Part shown: piece by piece, positions 27,432 through 36,849 of the stretch
How positions within the stretch are numbered: position 1 is the stretch's first letter
Layout of the letters: each line of letters begins with the position of its first letter
NCBI RefSeq assembly: GCF_009931695.1
Contig: NZ_CP048000.1
Coordinates: 3,489,501-3,553,500 of the forward strand
Reading direction: 5' to 3'
From: Anaerocolumna sedimenticola
GTDB lineage: Bacteria > Bacillota > Clostridia > Lachnospirales > Lachnospiraceae
Length of the DNA stretch: 64,000 bases
Program-made: the position numbers and the translations under genes
Notes under the pieces: model-generated
The model's database searches: none
What the model was told of the DNA's origin: nothing
What the model saw: only the letters and a program-made list of their open reading frames with translations

Positions 27432-27520
27432 AAATTCAAATGCCTGTAAAGATTCCGAGGTGAGTCGAATATATATCATTTCTGGCATTATAAAACTTTA
27501 TATTGAAAGAACGTGTGAAT

Positions 27521-28399
27521 ATGTTAAAAAGTATGACTGGCTTCGGTAGATGTGAAGAAGTAGGAGAAGAACGAAAGATAATTGTTGAAATGAAGGCAGT
27601 AAACCACCGGTATTGTGACATTTCCATTAAGATGCCCAAGAAACTTAGCTTTTTTGAAGCAGGTATACGAAATGTTTTAAAACAATATATTGGACGTGGT
27701 AAGGTGGATGTATTTATCACGTATGAAGATTTTACTGAAAATAATGTTTGTGTAAAATATAATGAAGACATTGCAAAAGAATATTTAAAATATCTGACTC
27801 ATATGAGTGAAACTTTTCAAATCGAAAATGATATCAGGGTATCAAATTTATCCAGATTTCCGGATATATTTACCTTGGAAGAGCAGACTATAGATGAACA
27901 GGAACTTTGGAAAATAGTTGAGAAAGCGGTTAGAACTGCTGCAGAACAATTGGTAGAGGCGAGAATTGCAGAAGGTTTGAATCTAAAAAAGGATTTATAT
28001 GGGAAACTGGATGGCATGGTGGACTACATTAATTTTATTGAAGAAAGATCACCCCAGATTGTTACTGAGTATAGACAAAAGCTTACTGCTAAAGTATATG
28101 AATTATTAGGCGATACCAAATTAGATGAAAGTATCCTTGCAACTGAAGTTACTGTATTTGCGGATAAAATCTGTGTAGATGAAGAAACCGTAAGGTTAAG
28201 AAGTCACATAATGAATATGAAAAATACGTTGGAAGCCGGAGAGGAAATCGGACGAAAACTGGATTTCATCGCCCAGGAGATGAATCGCGAGGCCAATACC
28301 ATATTGTCAAAAGCAAATGACATTCATATAACCAACAAAGCGATTGATTTAAAAACGGAAATAGAGAAAATCAGAGAACAGATTCAGAACATAGAATAA
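27521..28399 (+). CDS. YicC-family endoribonuclease
   Basis: A 292-residue YicC/YloC family protein, members of which are endoribonucleases. It begins [12 protein letters not shown], the invariant family N-terminus, with [11 protein letters not shown] near residue 30 and a C-terminal DUF1732 block [18 protein letters not shown] (about 244-261), then [24 protein letters not shown] at 27503 is in frame, but MLKSMTGFG is the family start; the ribosome site is weak (AAAGAAC). It heads an operon with remA and rpoZ, as usual in Firmicutes, but gmk is missing from the set. Confidence 0.93.
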   Translation: MLKSMTGFGRCEEVGEERKIIVEMKAVNHRYCDISIKMPKKLSFFEAGIRNVLKQYIGRGKVDVFITYEDFTENNVCVKYNEDIAKEYLKYLTHMSETFQIENDIRVSNLSRFPDIFTLEEQTIDEQELWKIVEKAVRTAAEQLVEARIAEGLNLKKDLYGKLDGMVDYINFIEERSPQIVTEYRQKLTAKVYELLGDTKLDESILATEVTVFADKICVDEETVRLRSHIMNMKNTLEAGEEIGRKLDFIAQEMNREANTILSKANDIHITNKAIDLKTEIEKIREQIQNIE

Positions 28400-28422
28400 C
28401 ACATCGAAATGAGGTACAGAAA

Positions 28423-28695
28423 TTGAATCGATTAATTAATATAGGATTTGGTAATGTAGTCAATTCGAATAAGATAGTTGGAATCATTAGCCCTGAAGCT
28501 GCACCGATAAAAAGAATGGTACAAAGTGCCAAGGATGCCGGAACAGCGATAGATGCAACCTGCGGAAGGAAAACAAAAGCCGTTATTGTAACAGACAGCG
28601 GACATTTGGTATTATCCGCTTTATTACCTGAAACCATTGCAAATCGGGTAAATATAAAAGAAGAAACTGATACCGTGGTATCTTACAATGAATAA
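28423..28695 (+). CDS. remA: RemA/DUF370 DNA-binding regulator
   Basis: A 90-residue protein of the RemA (YlzA) family. It reads [19 protein letters not shown], then APIKRM and [13 protein letters not shown], all diagnostic. In Bacillus subtilis RemA oligomerises on DNA to activate biofilm-matrix and osmoprotection genes. Start is TTG after GAGGT; no in-frame ATG precedes the conserved region. It sits between yicC and rpoZ. The gmk gene that normally follows is absent. Confidence 0.93.
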   Translation: MNRLINIGFGNVVNSNKIVGIISPEAAPIKRMVQSAKDAGTAIDATCGRKTKAVIVTDSGHLVLSALLPETIANRVNIKEETDTVVSYNE

Positions 28696-28812
28696 AGATA
28701 AAAATATATCCGATATATCAATTATAACTTACAAAAAAAGAAATATATAAAATAAAAATATATAAATAAAAATATATATTTTGAAAGCTTATGCATACGG
28801 AAGGAGATTAAT

Positions 28813-29058
28813 ATGTTACATCCATCATATACAGACCTAATGAAAGTAGTAAACAGCGAGGTAGAACCAGGAGAACAGCCTGTAGTAAATAGCAGATATT
28901 CCATCGTTTTAGCAACTGCTAAAAGAGCCAGACAACTAATTAACGGAGTTGACCCTATGGTTCGTGCAACTTCCGCAAAACCTTTATCCATAGCGGTAGA
29001 AGAATTATATCAGTCAAAAGTAAAAATTGTGAATGACGATGAAACAAAAGAAGCATAA
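28813..29058 (+). CDS. rpoZ: RNA polymerase omega subunit
   Basis: An 81-residue omega subunit, which binds the beta-prime C-terminus and stabilises RNA polymerase. MLHPSYTDLMKVV is the clostridial start; NSRYSIVLATAKRARQLI is the conserved helix pair and AKPLSIAVEELYQSKVKI the tail. Ribosome site GGAAGGAG. The 117 bp between remA and rpoZ is AT-rich and non-coding, too short for gmk. Confidence 0.95.
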   Translation: MLHPSYTDLMKVVNSEVEPGEQPVVNSRYSIVLATAKRARQLINGVDPMVRATSAKPLSIAVEELYQSKVKIVNDDETKEA

Positions 29059-29095
29059 TATTAGCTCATGCGTATGATTTAGATGAGCTCTGGTG

Positions 29096-29187
29096 AGCAC
29101 TTTCGTGTGATTCCTTATTTAATATTGAGATTCTATAGCAGAATTATAGAATCATCATAAAATAATAAGGTATCCTGCGAGAGTGCT
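29096..29187 (+). other. 92-nt long hairpin between rpoZ and the signal peptidases
   Basis: A 24-base arm at 29096-29119 pairs with 29164-29187 with only two true mismatches and three G-U pairs. An inner hairpin, GATTCTATA (29129-29137) with TATAGAATC (29145-29153), caps it. A smaller hairpin (about 29063-29090, AGCTCAT with ATGAGCT) precedes it. No U tract follows, so it is not a standard terminator. Confidence 0.6.
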
Positions 29188-29242
29188 TTATCATATATTA
29201 TGCTACGGCTTAATAAGCCTAAGCCTAAGATGGGAGATCTAT

Positions 29243-29869
29243 ATGGAAGACAATAAGGATAGGTCCTGGTTAAGGGTATCGGAAGAGTTAAATACAACAG
29301 ATGATCAGGAATTGGAACAGAAGGTAAAACAGGCAAATTACGGAAAAGAAATTAGTGAAATGATTATTTACTTTGTTGTGGTCATTGTATCTGTGCTATT
29401 AATACATCAATTTGTGGGGCAGCAGATAGAAGTTAGCGGCAGTTCCATGGAGAGTACGCTACATAACGAAGATCATTTAATATTGGAAAAAGTATCTTAT
29501 GAAATAAATAAACCAAAGCGCTTTGATATTGTTGTCTTCAGACCTTATGAGGAGGATAAAGACACTTACTATATAAAAAGGGTAATTGGACTTCCAGGAG
29601 AAACGATTCAGATAATCGGAAGTGATATCTATATTAATGATCAACTCCTTAATGAAGATTATGGAAATAATCCCATAGCAGACGGCGGGATAGCGAAAGA
29701 ACCGATTGTTTTAGGAAAAGATGAATATTTTCTATTGGGAGATAATAGAAATAACAGCAAGGACAGCCGAGATTCCAGTATTGGTGCTGTAGAAAGAAAA
29801 GCTATCATCGGACGCGCATGGGTAAGAATCTGGCCATTTGAGAAGTTTGGTGTATTGGAGCATCAATAA
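29243..29869 (+). CDS. lepB: Signal peptidase I (first of two)
   Basis: A 208-residue type I signal peptidase that cuts signal peptides from exported proteins. There is one N-terminal membrane helix (MIIYFVVVIVSVLLIHQF, about 37-54). The catalytic Ser is in SGSSMESTL (about 66) and the Lys in YYIKRVIGLPGE (about 110); GDNRNNSKDSRD is box E. A TTG/ATG-like extension from 29183 is possible, but ATG 29243 has GGGAG 6 bases upstream. It forms a tandem with the next gene. Confidence 0.92.
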   Translation: MEDNKDRSWLRVSEELNTTDDQELEQKVKQANYGKEISEMIIYFVVVIVSVLLIHQFVGQQIEVSGSSMESTLHNEDHLILEKVSYEINKPKRFDIVVFRPYEEDKDTYYIKRVIGLPGETIQIIGSDIYINDQLLNEDYGNNPIADGGIAKEPIVLGKDEYFLLGDNRNNSKDSRDSSIGAVERKAIIGRAWVRIWPFEKFGVLEHQ

Positions 29870-29899
29870 ATTACTGAAAGCTGATTGGAGATTATAATA

Positions 29900-30547
29900 A
29901 TGAGCGGAGAGAAAAAAACAGAAGAATTCGAAGAAGAAAACGGTAAAGAGAATATAGAAGAATACGAGCCATATTATTCAGTTGATAATACAAAGGTAAA
30001 GAAAGAAGAGAAAAAGCGGAAACATTTATCTATCCTGATGGATATTATTATATATGCAATTATTATATATACTTGTGTTTACTTAATACCGACTTATGTA
30101 ATACAAAGAACTATAGTGGATGGTCCATCAATGGAAAATACCCTGCATAACGGGGAGCATCTTATGGTAGAAAAAATAAGTTATCATTTAGATAAATTAA
30201 AACGCTTTGATATTATAGTATTCTATCCTCATGGAAGAAAGAATGAAGAGTATTATGTAAAGCGGATTATCGGTTTACCGGGAGAGACGATACAGATAAA
30301 AGGCAGCGATATCTATATCAATGGTGAAAGACTGAAAGAAAATTACGGAAAAGAACCGATTACCTTCGCCGGGACAGCAGAAGAACCGTTGACTTTAGGA
30401 GATGGTGAATATTTTGTTATGGGAGATAATCGGGAAGTAAGCTTAGATAGCCGCTATGAGGAAGTCGGAGTTGTTCCGAGAGAAAATATCGGTGGACGTG
30501 CAATTCTTCGAATATGGCCGCTTAAAAAATTTGGTTTATTAAATTAA
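29900..30547 (+). CDS. Signal peptidase I (second of two)
   Basis: A 215-residue paralogue of the preceding gene. An acidic/basic N-terminal cytosolic region of about 45 residues (EEFEEENGKENIEEYE) precedes one membrane helix (LMDIIIYAIIIYTCVYLI). Catalytic Ser is in DGPSMENTL and Lys in YYVKRIIGLPGE; box E is GDNREVSLDSR. It lies 30 bases after the first copy, and ATG 29900 follows TTGGAG. Two peptidases in tandem may differ in substrate preference. A terminator follows. Confidence 0.92.
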   Translation: MSGEKKTEEFEEENGKENIEEYEPYYSVDNTKVKKEEKKRKHLSILMDIIIYAIIIYTCVYLIPTYVIQRTIVDGPSMENTLHNGEHLMVEKISYHLDKLKRFDIIVFYPHGRKNEEYYVKRIIGLPGETIQIKGSDIYINGERLKENYGKEPITFAGTAEEPLTLGDGEYFVMGDNREVSLDSRYEEVGVVPRENIGGRAILRIWPLKKFGLLN

Positions 30548-30567
30548 ATACTAAATATAAAAATCAG

Positions 30568-30619
30568 AAAAAAGCAGTTACAAATAAGTGAAAAACTATT
30601 TGCAACTGCTTTTTTTTAT
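30568..30619 (+). terminator. Terminator of the signal-peptidase operon
   Basis: GCAGTT-CAAATA pairs with TATTTG-AACTGC (one bulged base per arm) and is followed by T8. The dispersed repeat begins three bases later. Confidence 0.9.
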
Positions 30620-30621
30620 TT

Positions 30622-30716
30622 CCGCGAAAGCAAAGTGAAAATTAGCAAGCTTGCTTGCAATAATTCCAATGCGCCCGTAAACCGGAAGAAACTCGCAAAC
30701 GTGTTCTTCCGGTTTT
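30622..30716 (+). repeat. Dispersed structured intergenic repeat, copy 2
   Basis: Starts CCGCGAAAGCAAAGTGAAAA, has AGCAAGCTTGCTTGC, then ACCGGAAGAA, a 13-base loop, and TTCTTCCGGT. It is the best-preserved copy and again begins immediately after a terminator T tract. Confidence 0.8.
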
Positions 30717-30818
30717 AGTTACGCAAAGGGCATAAGTATATTACTAATATAAACAGGAATGGGAACGGAAGATAAGAGCTAATGGAATAACCCGTATAAA
30801 TGATTTTAATTAATTTAT

Positions 30819-30866
30819 ATAGTAAATAATAAAATAATTGACATTTATATAAAACAGATTTACTAT
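30819..30866 (+). promoter_or_regulatory. Promoter and inverted repeat of the arabinanase gene
   Basis: TTGACA (30838-30843), 17-bp spacer, TACTAT (30861-30866). ATAGTAAAT (30819-30827) and its exact complement ATTTACTAT (30858-30866) flank the -35 and cover the -10. A further TTTACTA lies near 30901. These are candidate operator half-sites, perhaps for the ArsR-type regulator encoded convergently downstream. Confidence 0.65.
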
Positions 30867-30973
30867 AAAGAGGTAATAAGTATAGTTAATAATAAATTAG
30901 TTTACTACAATGTAAATAATAACTACAACATTAATGGGCAATTACCTAATAACATTAATAATAGGGGGTTAAT

Positions 30974-32517
30974 ATGAAAAAAAATATGTTTATAGGTTTT
31001 ATTACTATGTCTATGGTACTGTTAACAGGTTGTTCAGGGAATATTCATGAAACAGTGGCAAATACAGGACGAAATATAAAAAATAATCCGGACAAATTGG
31101 TTTCATCAGTTATTACTGTTCCGAAGGATATGAAACTGAAAGCGGATAATCCGGTTACTTATACTTTTAAAGATGTGTCGGTACATGATCCCTCCATTAT
31201 AGAAACAGGAGGAGAATATTACATATTTGGTTCTCATTTGGCAGGAGCAAAGTCAAAAGATCTTATGAATTGGGATTTAATCGGATCCGGTGTTACAAAA
31301 AATAATCCCATTATACCGGATGCCAGGAATGAAATGAAAGAAGCTTTCCAATGGGCTAAAACAAATACTTTTTGGGCGCCGGATGTAATACAGCTTAAGG
31401 ATGGCCGTTATTATATGTATTACTGTACCTGTGAGGGAAGTTCGCCCTTAGCCAGTCTGGGAGTAGCCGTTTCGGATAAGGTGGAAGGACCGTATAAAGA
31501 TCTTGGAATTATACTAAAATCGGGAATGGGTCCGGGGATACCCAGTGAGGATGGTAATACCTATGACGCTACCATTCAGCCTAATGTAGTGGATCCGTGC
31601 TTATATTACGACACCAGCGGCAGGTTATGGATGTCTTATGGTTCCTATTCGGGTGGTATTTTTATATTGGAAATGAATCCGGAAACGGGGTTTCCGTTAG
31701 AAAAAGGGTATGGTAAGAAAATACTGGGAGGCAATCATGTCAGGATAGAAGGCTCTTTTGTTATATATAGTCCTGAAACAAAATATTATTATATGTTCTT
31801 ATCCTTTGGTGGGTTAGCAAAAGACGGAGGTTATAATATAAGGGTGATCCGGTCTAAAACACCGGACGGACCTTTTTACGATTCCAATGGAAATGATATG
31901 ATTCATTGCAAAGGTAAGGACGGAACTTTTTTTAACGATGAATCCATTTACCAATATGGTACTAAGCTAATGGGAAGCTATCGATTCGATTGGGTGAAAG
32001 GAGAAGAAGGGGAGAAACGGTATGGATATGTATCCCCCGGTCATAATTCTGTATTATACAATGATAAGACCGGACAATATTTTTAATTTTCCATACACGT
32101 TTTGAAACAAAGGGTGAATTTCATGAAGTACGGGTACACCAGATGTATTTAAATGAAGATGGCTGGCCGGTGGTATCACCTTACCGTTATACCGGTGAAA
32201 AAATTGAAAGATATTCAGATAAACAAATAACAGGAATTTATAAATACATTAATCATAGCAATACCATATCTCCGGAAGTGGTCGTGTCAAAATTAATAGA
32301 GTTGAACGAAGATTATACCATAACCGGAGCGGTAATCGGTTCCTGGAAATTGGATAAAGACGGTACCGGCATTATTATAACGATAGGAGAAAATTCATAC
32401 AAGGGTGTTGTGAATAAAGAGTGGGATGAATCCGGTAAAAAGAATGTAATGACCTTTACGGCACTTTCTGATAAAGGTATAGCCATATGGGGAAGCGGCC
32501 TTGCGCCAATGGAATAA
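30974..32517 (+). pseudogene. GH43 endo-arabinanase lipoprotein, split by a one-base deletion
   Basis: An exported lipoprotein (signal peptide with LLTGC lipobox, Cys-20) that should cleave alpha-1,5-arabinan outside the cell. It is a five-bladed GH43 propeller with catalytic Asp in SVHDPSIIE (about 72), Asp in VVDPCLYYD (about 210) and Glu in RIEGSFVIYS (about 258). A C-terminal beta domain follows (about 400-514, ending AIWGSGLAPME). The frame stops after TGQYF at 32086; one more T in T5 at 32080-32084 gives FLIFHTRFETKGEFHEVRV and 514 residues in total. Probable sequence error. Confidence 0.85.
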
Positions 32518-32624
32518 TTAAGAAAGAGGGAAGCTGGTTTTTCAGGAGGTCCTAGTACTCACTTGCTCTGTCTCTTTAGTAAAGATTTCATAATCATGTC
32601 ATGTGCAGGCCATGGTAGTATAGC

Positions 32625-32695
32625 TCATAGGGAGTAACTTCCTATGAACTAAAAATGGGTATATAATTCAAAGAAGCTTCGAACTATATACCCAT
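32625..32695. terminator. Two hairpins between convergent GH43 and ArsR genes
   Basis: TCATAGGGA/TTCCTATGA (about 32625-32647), then ATGGGTATATA (32655-32665) pairing exactly with TATATACCCAT (32685-32695). Placed between two converging 3' ends, they likely end transcription from both sides, though T tracts are weak. Confidence 0.6.
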
Positions 32696-32703
32696 ATTGT
32701 ATT

Positions 32704-33653
32704 TTATAAAGTATCCGTATTGGATTGGTTAGAATTATCCTCAATAGGACTATAATGGATACGAACTTTAATATCCTGATTATAATTGCCGAAATTACGT
32801 CCGAATATAGTTAATCCGCCTACATGTTCCGCATCATCCGGAACTGCAAATTTAAACTTAATAGTACTTCTATAATCCAGATTCAAATCCTTTAAGGAGA
32901 CGCCTGAAATTTGAAGGCCGTCAATAAATGTTCCGGTATTATTAATTACGATTAATTTAAGTAATCCATATTGATTCCAGTTAGGGTACCACCAGTCAGG
33001 GGTAAAAATCCCTTTTACATCACCAAAATCTCCGGGGCTGGTCCACATTCCAAGGCATTTTTCATTTAAATAAAAGTAAATATCGGAGGCCATACATCAT
33101 TGACTCCCGGTGCTTCCGAACTAAGCTCAGCGGATATAGTTATTTGATCTATTTTTTGCTGTACCGGTAAAAAGTTAGGAATGATATATTCCACATATCC
33201 TTTTGTAAACCATAAAATGTCACTATCTATTCGGCTGGGATGAGCAAAATATCTGGCATCGTCTACTTCACCGATTAACTGATTTGCAGTTGCCAGTCCA
33301 CAAGTAGGAAATATCTTGTAATCGGAATAATGACCGATTTTAAGTTCGGTTTCATAGATATTTTTCTTTTGCTCTTCACTATCAAATTCAACAAGTATTT
33401 TGTCCAGGTGTACCATACATTTTTTTTGATTACCGTGGCCTGCGGATTCACTGACAATTGTAACGATTCCACAATCCTCTAATTTTTTTATATGACTGGT
33501 CAGAGCGCCGTTTGTAATGTTTAAACTGCTGGCTAGTTCGTTCATATTCATTCCTTTATTTTTTAATAATAACTTAATGATAGATATCCTGATCTCCGAA
33601 CCAAGAGCTTTAAATACATCCAGGCCTTCATCCAATGTTTTAATATGCAGCAT
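32704..33653 (-). pseudogene. ArsR-family regulator with large C-terminal domain, split by a one-base deletion
   Basis: A winged-helix regulator of 316 residues after correction. Residues 1-85 carry ArsR HTH (ALGSEIRISIIKLLLKN, MNELASSLNITNGALTSHIK). The rest is a beta-rich domain ending in DIYFYLNEKCLGMWTSPGDF and IFGRNFGNYNQDIKVRI, as in regulators beside sugar-hydrolase genes. The first frame stops after NDVWPP; one more base at plus-strand GG 33088-33089 gives VWPSDIYFYLN and continues to 32704. It faces the arabinanase gene and probably controls it. No ligand is known from the sequence. Confidence 0.82.
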
Positions 33654-33953
33654 GTATGATACCTCCCTTTTCTCTTTGTATATTTTTTCATATTAGCTTA
33701 TTATAAAGCAAAATCTAAAATAAATCAAGAGTATGCAATGTTAGAAATAAGATTTTATATATAGATTAATTTAAAATACATATAAGATTTTTTTATAAAA
33801 TCAGTTACTTTTGTATCAGTTTTCCTGTTTTATAAATAGAAATTTAATAAAATAAGGAATATAATCTGTACAAATAAAAATAATTTAGCATTAAAATATT
33901 AATCTAAAAATGCTAAATTATTTTATGATTATTTTAAGTTAATAATTTTTATC
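33654..33953 (-). terminator. Intergenic region with terminator of the osmolyte transporter operon
   Basis: On the minus strand, a 16-bp stem (plus-strand AAAATAATTTAGCATT at 33877-33892 with AATGCTAAATTATTTT at 33909-33924) follows the permease stop by about 30 bases. The remaining AT-rich part up to 33953 and toward the ArsR gene should hold the ArsR promoter, but I could not pick one confidently. Confidence 0.7.
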
Positions 33954-35528
33954 TTATCCAGTAATCAACCCTTTTTCCAGTAAAAATTCTTTTGCAACAA
34001 CCGCAGGTTCCATCTGGAGTTCATCAACCTTATAATTTAATTCAATCATTACTTCATCGGTCAGTATATCACCAAGTTCTTCTATGACAGGTACCAATTC
34101 AGGATAGGTTTTAATGATTTCAGCTCTTGCTAAAGGTATTGCATAATAGGGTGGAAAGAAGTGTTTATCATCTTCTAAGGTAACCAGATCAAATTTCTTT
34201 AATAAACCGTCTGTAGAAAAGGCATCAACAACATCTGTTTCCTGATTCATTAAAGCAACATATCTTGGTGAACCATCCAGACCGGTTGTATCTTTAAAAT
34301 TAAAATTATAAAATTTTGTCAACCCGGGTACACCATCAATCCGGTTCAAAAATTCCAATGTAGTACCGGCACGCAGATCGGATGCAACTTTTGCAAGATC
34401 ACTAATGGTTTTAAGGTTATATTTATCAGCGGTTTCTTTTGTTACGGCCAGAACATAAGTATTATTAAAAGCCATTTGTTTTAAAACATCAATGTCAAAT
34501 TTGTTATTAAAATCTGTCTTAACCGTGTTATATACTTTCTCCATATCAGAAATAGGAGGATAATTTAATGTATCACCATAAGCGGTTCCGCTGTAATCAA
34601 AATAAAGATCAATATCACCGGATTTCAGTGCTGAAAAGCATACCTGGGTTCCGCCAAGATTTATTTTACGTTCTACTGTGATATCTGTTTTTTCTTCTAT
34701 TAAATCAGAAAACATATTAGCTAAGATATGCTGTTCGGTAAAATCTTTACTTCCTATTCGAATTACTTTTTCGGACCGGTTTATTCCGGTTACTGCTGTA
34801 ATAACCAATATTACTGCTAAACATACCGCAGTTGTTAATAAAATAAATTTATGAATTCTATTTTGATTTGCTTTTTTTCTATTTAGTAATCCATCCTTTT
34901 GCAGGCTGATGGGTGTCACTGATTTCTCAATTAATCCAATCAGAAAATCTACAAGCAATGCAAGGATACATGCAGGGATTGCACCTGCTAATATTTGATT
35001 GTTATTTACCGTTCTGATACCGGAGAAGACTAGAAAGCCAAGACCGCCTGCACCGATAAAAGCTGCCATTGTCATAAGTCCCACGGCCGTAACAGCAGAT
35101 ATCCTTACACCTGCCATTATAACAGGCAGAGCTAAAGGAATCTGTACTTTATATAAAATCTGTAGTTTAGTCAGTCCAATTCCGCGTGCGGCTTCTAAGG
35201 TCTGGGTATTTATATTCTGGATTCCTGTATAGGTATTTTTTATGATCGGCAGTAATGAGTATAATATTACCATTACCACTGCCGGTAAAGTACCTATACC
35301 TAAAAACGGTATTGCAAATCCAAGCAAAGCCATACTTGGGATTGCCTGAACAAGATTGGCAATTCCTAATATAGGTTTATTCAATTTTTTTACATAACTT
35401 ATCAGGATACCTAACGGAACTCCGATTAAAATAGCAAAACCAACCGATATGGCTGTAAGCCGGATATGTTCCATAGTTAATGTTAGTATTTGATTACTGT
35501 TTTGAATGATATAATTAATAAAATTCAT
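33954..35528 (-). CDS. Osmolyte (betaine/carnitine/choline-type) ABC transporter, permease fused to substrate-binding domain
   Basis: A 524-residue fusion of the OpuC/ProWX type. Residues 1-210 are a BPD-type permease with about five or six helices and the EAA-like loop EAARGIGLTKLQILYKVQIPL. A linker helix (about 227-250) follows, then an extracellular OpuAC-like binding domain (about 258-524; VIRIGSKDFTEQHILANM, GGTQVCFSALKSGDIDLY). It imports compatible solutes under osmotic stress. A TTG extension exists, but ATG 35528 follows GAGGGGG and lies 4 bases after the ATPase stop. Same operon as the ATPase. Confidence 0.92.
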   Translation of the reverse strand: MNFINYIIQNSNQILTLTMEHIRLTAISVGFAILIGVPLGILISYVKKLNKPILGIANLVQAIPSMALLGFAIPFLGIGTLPAVVMVILYSLLPIIKNTYTGIQNINTQTLEAARGIGLTKLQILYKVQIPLALPVIMAGVRISAVTAVGLMTMAAFIGAGGLGFLVFSGIRTVNNNQILAGAIPACILALLVDFLIGLIEKSVTPISLQKDGLLNRKKANQNRIHKFILLTTAVCLAVILVITAVTGINRSEKVIRIGSKDFTEQHILANMFSDLIEEKTDITVERKINLGGTQVCFSALKSGDIDLYFDYSGTAYGDTLNYPPISDMEKVYNTVKTDFNNKFDIDVLKQMAFNNTYVLAVTKETADKYNLKTISDLAKVASDLRAGTTLEFLNRIDGVPGLTKFYNFNFKDTTGLDGSPRYVALMNQETDVVDAFSTDGLLKKFDLVTLEDDKHFFPPYYAIPLARAEIIKTYPELVPVIEELGDILTDEVMIELNYKVDELQMEPAVVAKEFLLEKGLITG

Positions 35529-35532
35529 AATA

Positions 35533-36660
35533 CTATACCCCCTCAACTTCTAAATATTGCTGACTTAATGTAGTTACCAGGCTGCTTTTGGTTATTAAGC
35601 CGAGCAGAGTATTATCTTCATCTATTACAGGAATATTGGAAACTTGATTTTCTTCAACAAGTTTTAATATGTCTATAATATTATCCTGGGGAGATACGCT
35701 AAGAAAATCAGTCGACATGATAGAATTTACTTCCCTGGCCCGGTCAGATTGCTGCTGTATTTGTTGTGCGCTTATAGTGCCTATTAAATGATTTGTAGTA
35801 TTCTCAATTATCATAAGGCTGTCAACTTTATTGGAGCGCATTTTATCCATACAACGAAGTAATGTCATATTTTGCATACAGGTAACAGGGGAAGTAATCA
35901 TGATATCTTCCGCTTTAATAAATTCGGGAGAAGTCCATATGCGGTTTTTTCCTACGAATTTAGAAACAAAATCATTGCATGGATTTTTTAAAATATTTTC
36001 CGGAGTATCATATTGAAGAATTTCCCCGTTTCTCATAATGCAGATCATGTCGGCAATTTTAATTGCCTCATCCATATCATGAGTTACAAATACGATTGTT
36101 TTTCTTAGATGTGACTGTAAATTGATTAACTCATCCTGCAGGCCAATTCGGGTTATGGGGTCCAATGCAGAAAAAGGCTCATCCATTAAGATGATTTCCG
36201 GATCTGTTGCAAATGCTCTGGCAACACCGACTCTTTGCTGCTGGCCGCCGCTAAGTTCGACAGGATATCGGTGTAAATATTCTTCCGGTTTTAGACCGAC
36301 CATTTCCATCAGTTCATAGGTTCTTTTTTCAATCACGGATTTATCCCTTTTTTCTGCTTTTGGGATTATTTCAATATTATCTTTGACGGTCATATGGGGA
36401 AACAGTCCGGTCTGTTGGATTACATAACCCATTTGTCGGCGTAGTTCTATGATATCTCTTGATTCGATATTTTCTCCATTGATATATATATTACCGGAAG
36501 ATGGTCTGATCAGCCGGTTTATCATTTTTAGCGTGGTAGTTTTACCACAGCCGCTTTCTCCGATAAAAGCAACCAGATTCCCTTTGTTTATATCTAAGGT
36601 AATGTTTCTTAATACTTTTTTATCCTTAAAGTTTTTTGTTACATTTTCAAATTTTATCAT
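35533..36660 (-). CDS. opuCA: Osmolyte ABC transporter ATPase with CBS pair (OpuCA/ProV type)
   Basis: A 375-residue ATPase that powers the adjacent permease. Walker A is GESGCGKTTTLKMINRL (about 35), signature LSGGQQQRVGVARA (about 136), Walker B IILMDEPFSALD (about 156), then the switch His in VFVTHDMDE. Residues 250-370 are two CBS domains (DIMITSPVTCMQN; SIMSTDFLSVSPQ, then IPVIDEDNTLLGLIT). In OpuC systems the CBS pair is a regulatory site, and c-di-AMP binds it in some species. Ribosome site AGGGAGGT. First gene of the operon, behind repeated operators. Confidence 0.93.
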   Translation of the reverse strand: MIKFENVTKNFKDKKVLRNITLDINKGNLVAFIGESGCGKTTTLKMINRLIRPSSGNIYINGENIESRDIIELRRQMGYVIQQTGLFPHMTVKDNIEIIPKAEKRDKSVIEKRTYELMEMVGLKPEEYLHRYPVELSGGQQQRVGVARAFATDPEIILMDEPFSALDPITRIGLQDELINLQSHLRKTIVFVTHDMDEAIKIADMICIMRNGEILQYDTPENILKNPCNDFVSKFVGKNRIWTSPEFIKAEDIMITSPVTCMQNMTLLRCMDKMRSNKVDSLMIIENTTNHLIGTISAQQIQQQSDRAREVNSIMSTDFLSVSPQDNIIDILKLVEENQVSNIPVIDEDNTLLGLITKSSLVTTLSQQYLEVEGV

Positions 36661-36705
36661 TATTTTACCTCCCTTTTTACAAAGTAATAACTTGTGTAAA
36701 GTAAT

Positions 36706-36792
36706 AAGTTGTTACTAGTGACAATCCAATTATAAATAAAAGTTGTTACTAGTGACAATCCAATTATAAATAAAAGTTGTTACTTTGTCAAA
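36706..36792 (-). promoter_or_regulatory. Osmolyte operon promoter inside 34-bp operator repeats
   Basis: Minus strand: TTGACA (36791-36786), exactly 17 bp, TATAAT (36768-36763), a full-consensus promoter. The near-palindrome TTGTTACTAGTGACAA occurs at 36709-36724 and 36743-36758 (plus-strand reading) within an exact 34-bp duplication (36708-36741, 36742-36775). A third half-site, GTTGTTACT, at 36776 falls in the -35/-10 spacer. The predicted start (about 36756) is inside the second palindrome. A repressor bound here should shut the operon tightly; the neighbouring GntR-RCK_C protein is the obvious candidate. Confidence 0.85.
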
Positions 36793-36849
36793 TCTAAAGG
36801 TATTACTTATATAGCAGCTGTTTTTAATATGTTCAAGTGTATTTCATAC

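Noticed and set aside
36708-36792. 34-bp direct repeats resembling a tiny CRISPR array
   Set aside because: Two exact units plus a partial one abut each other without spacers, and they carry a promoter and operator palindromes. No cas gene is present.
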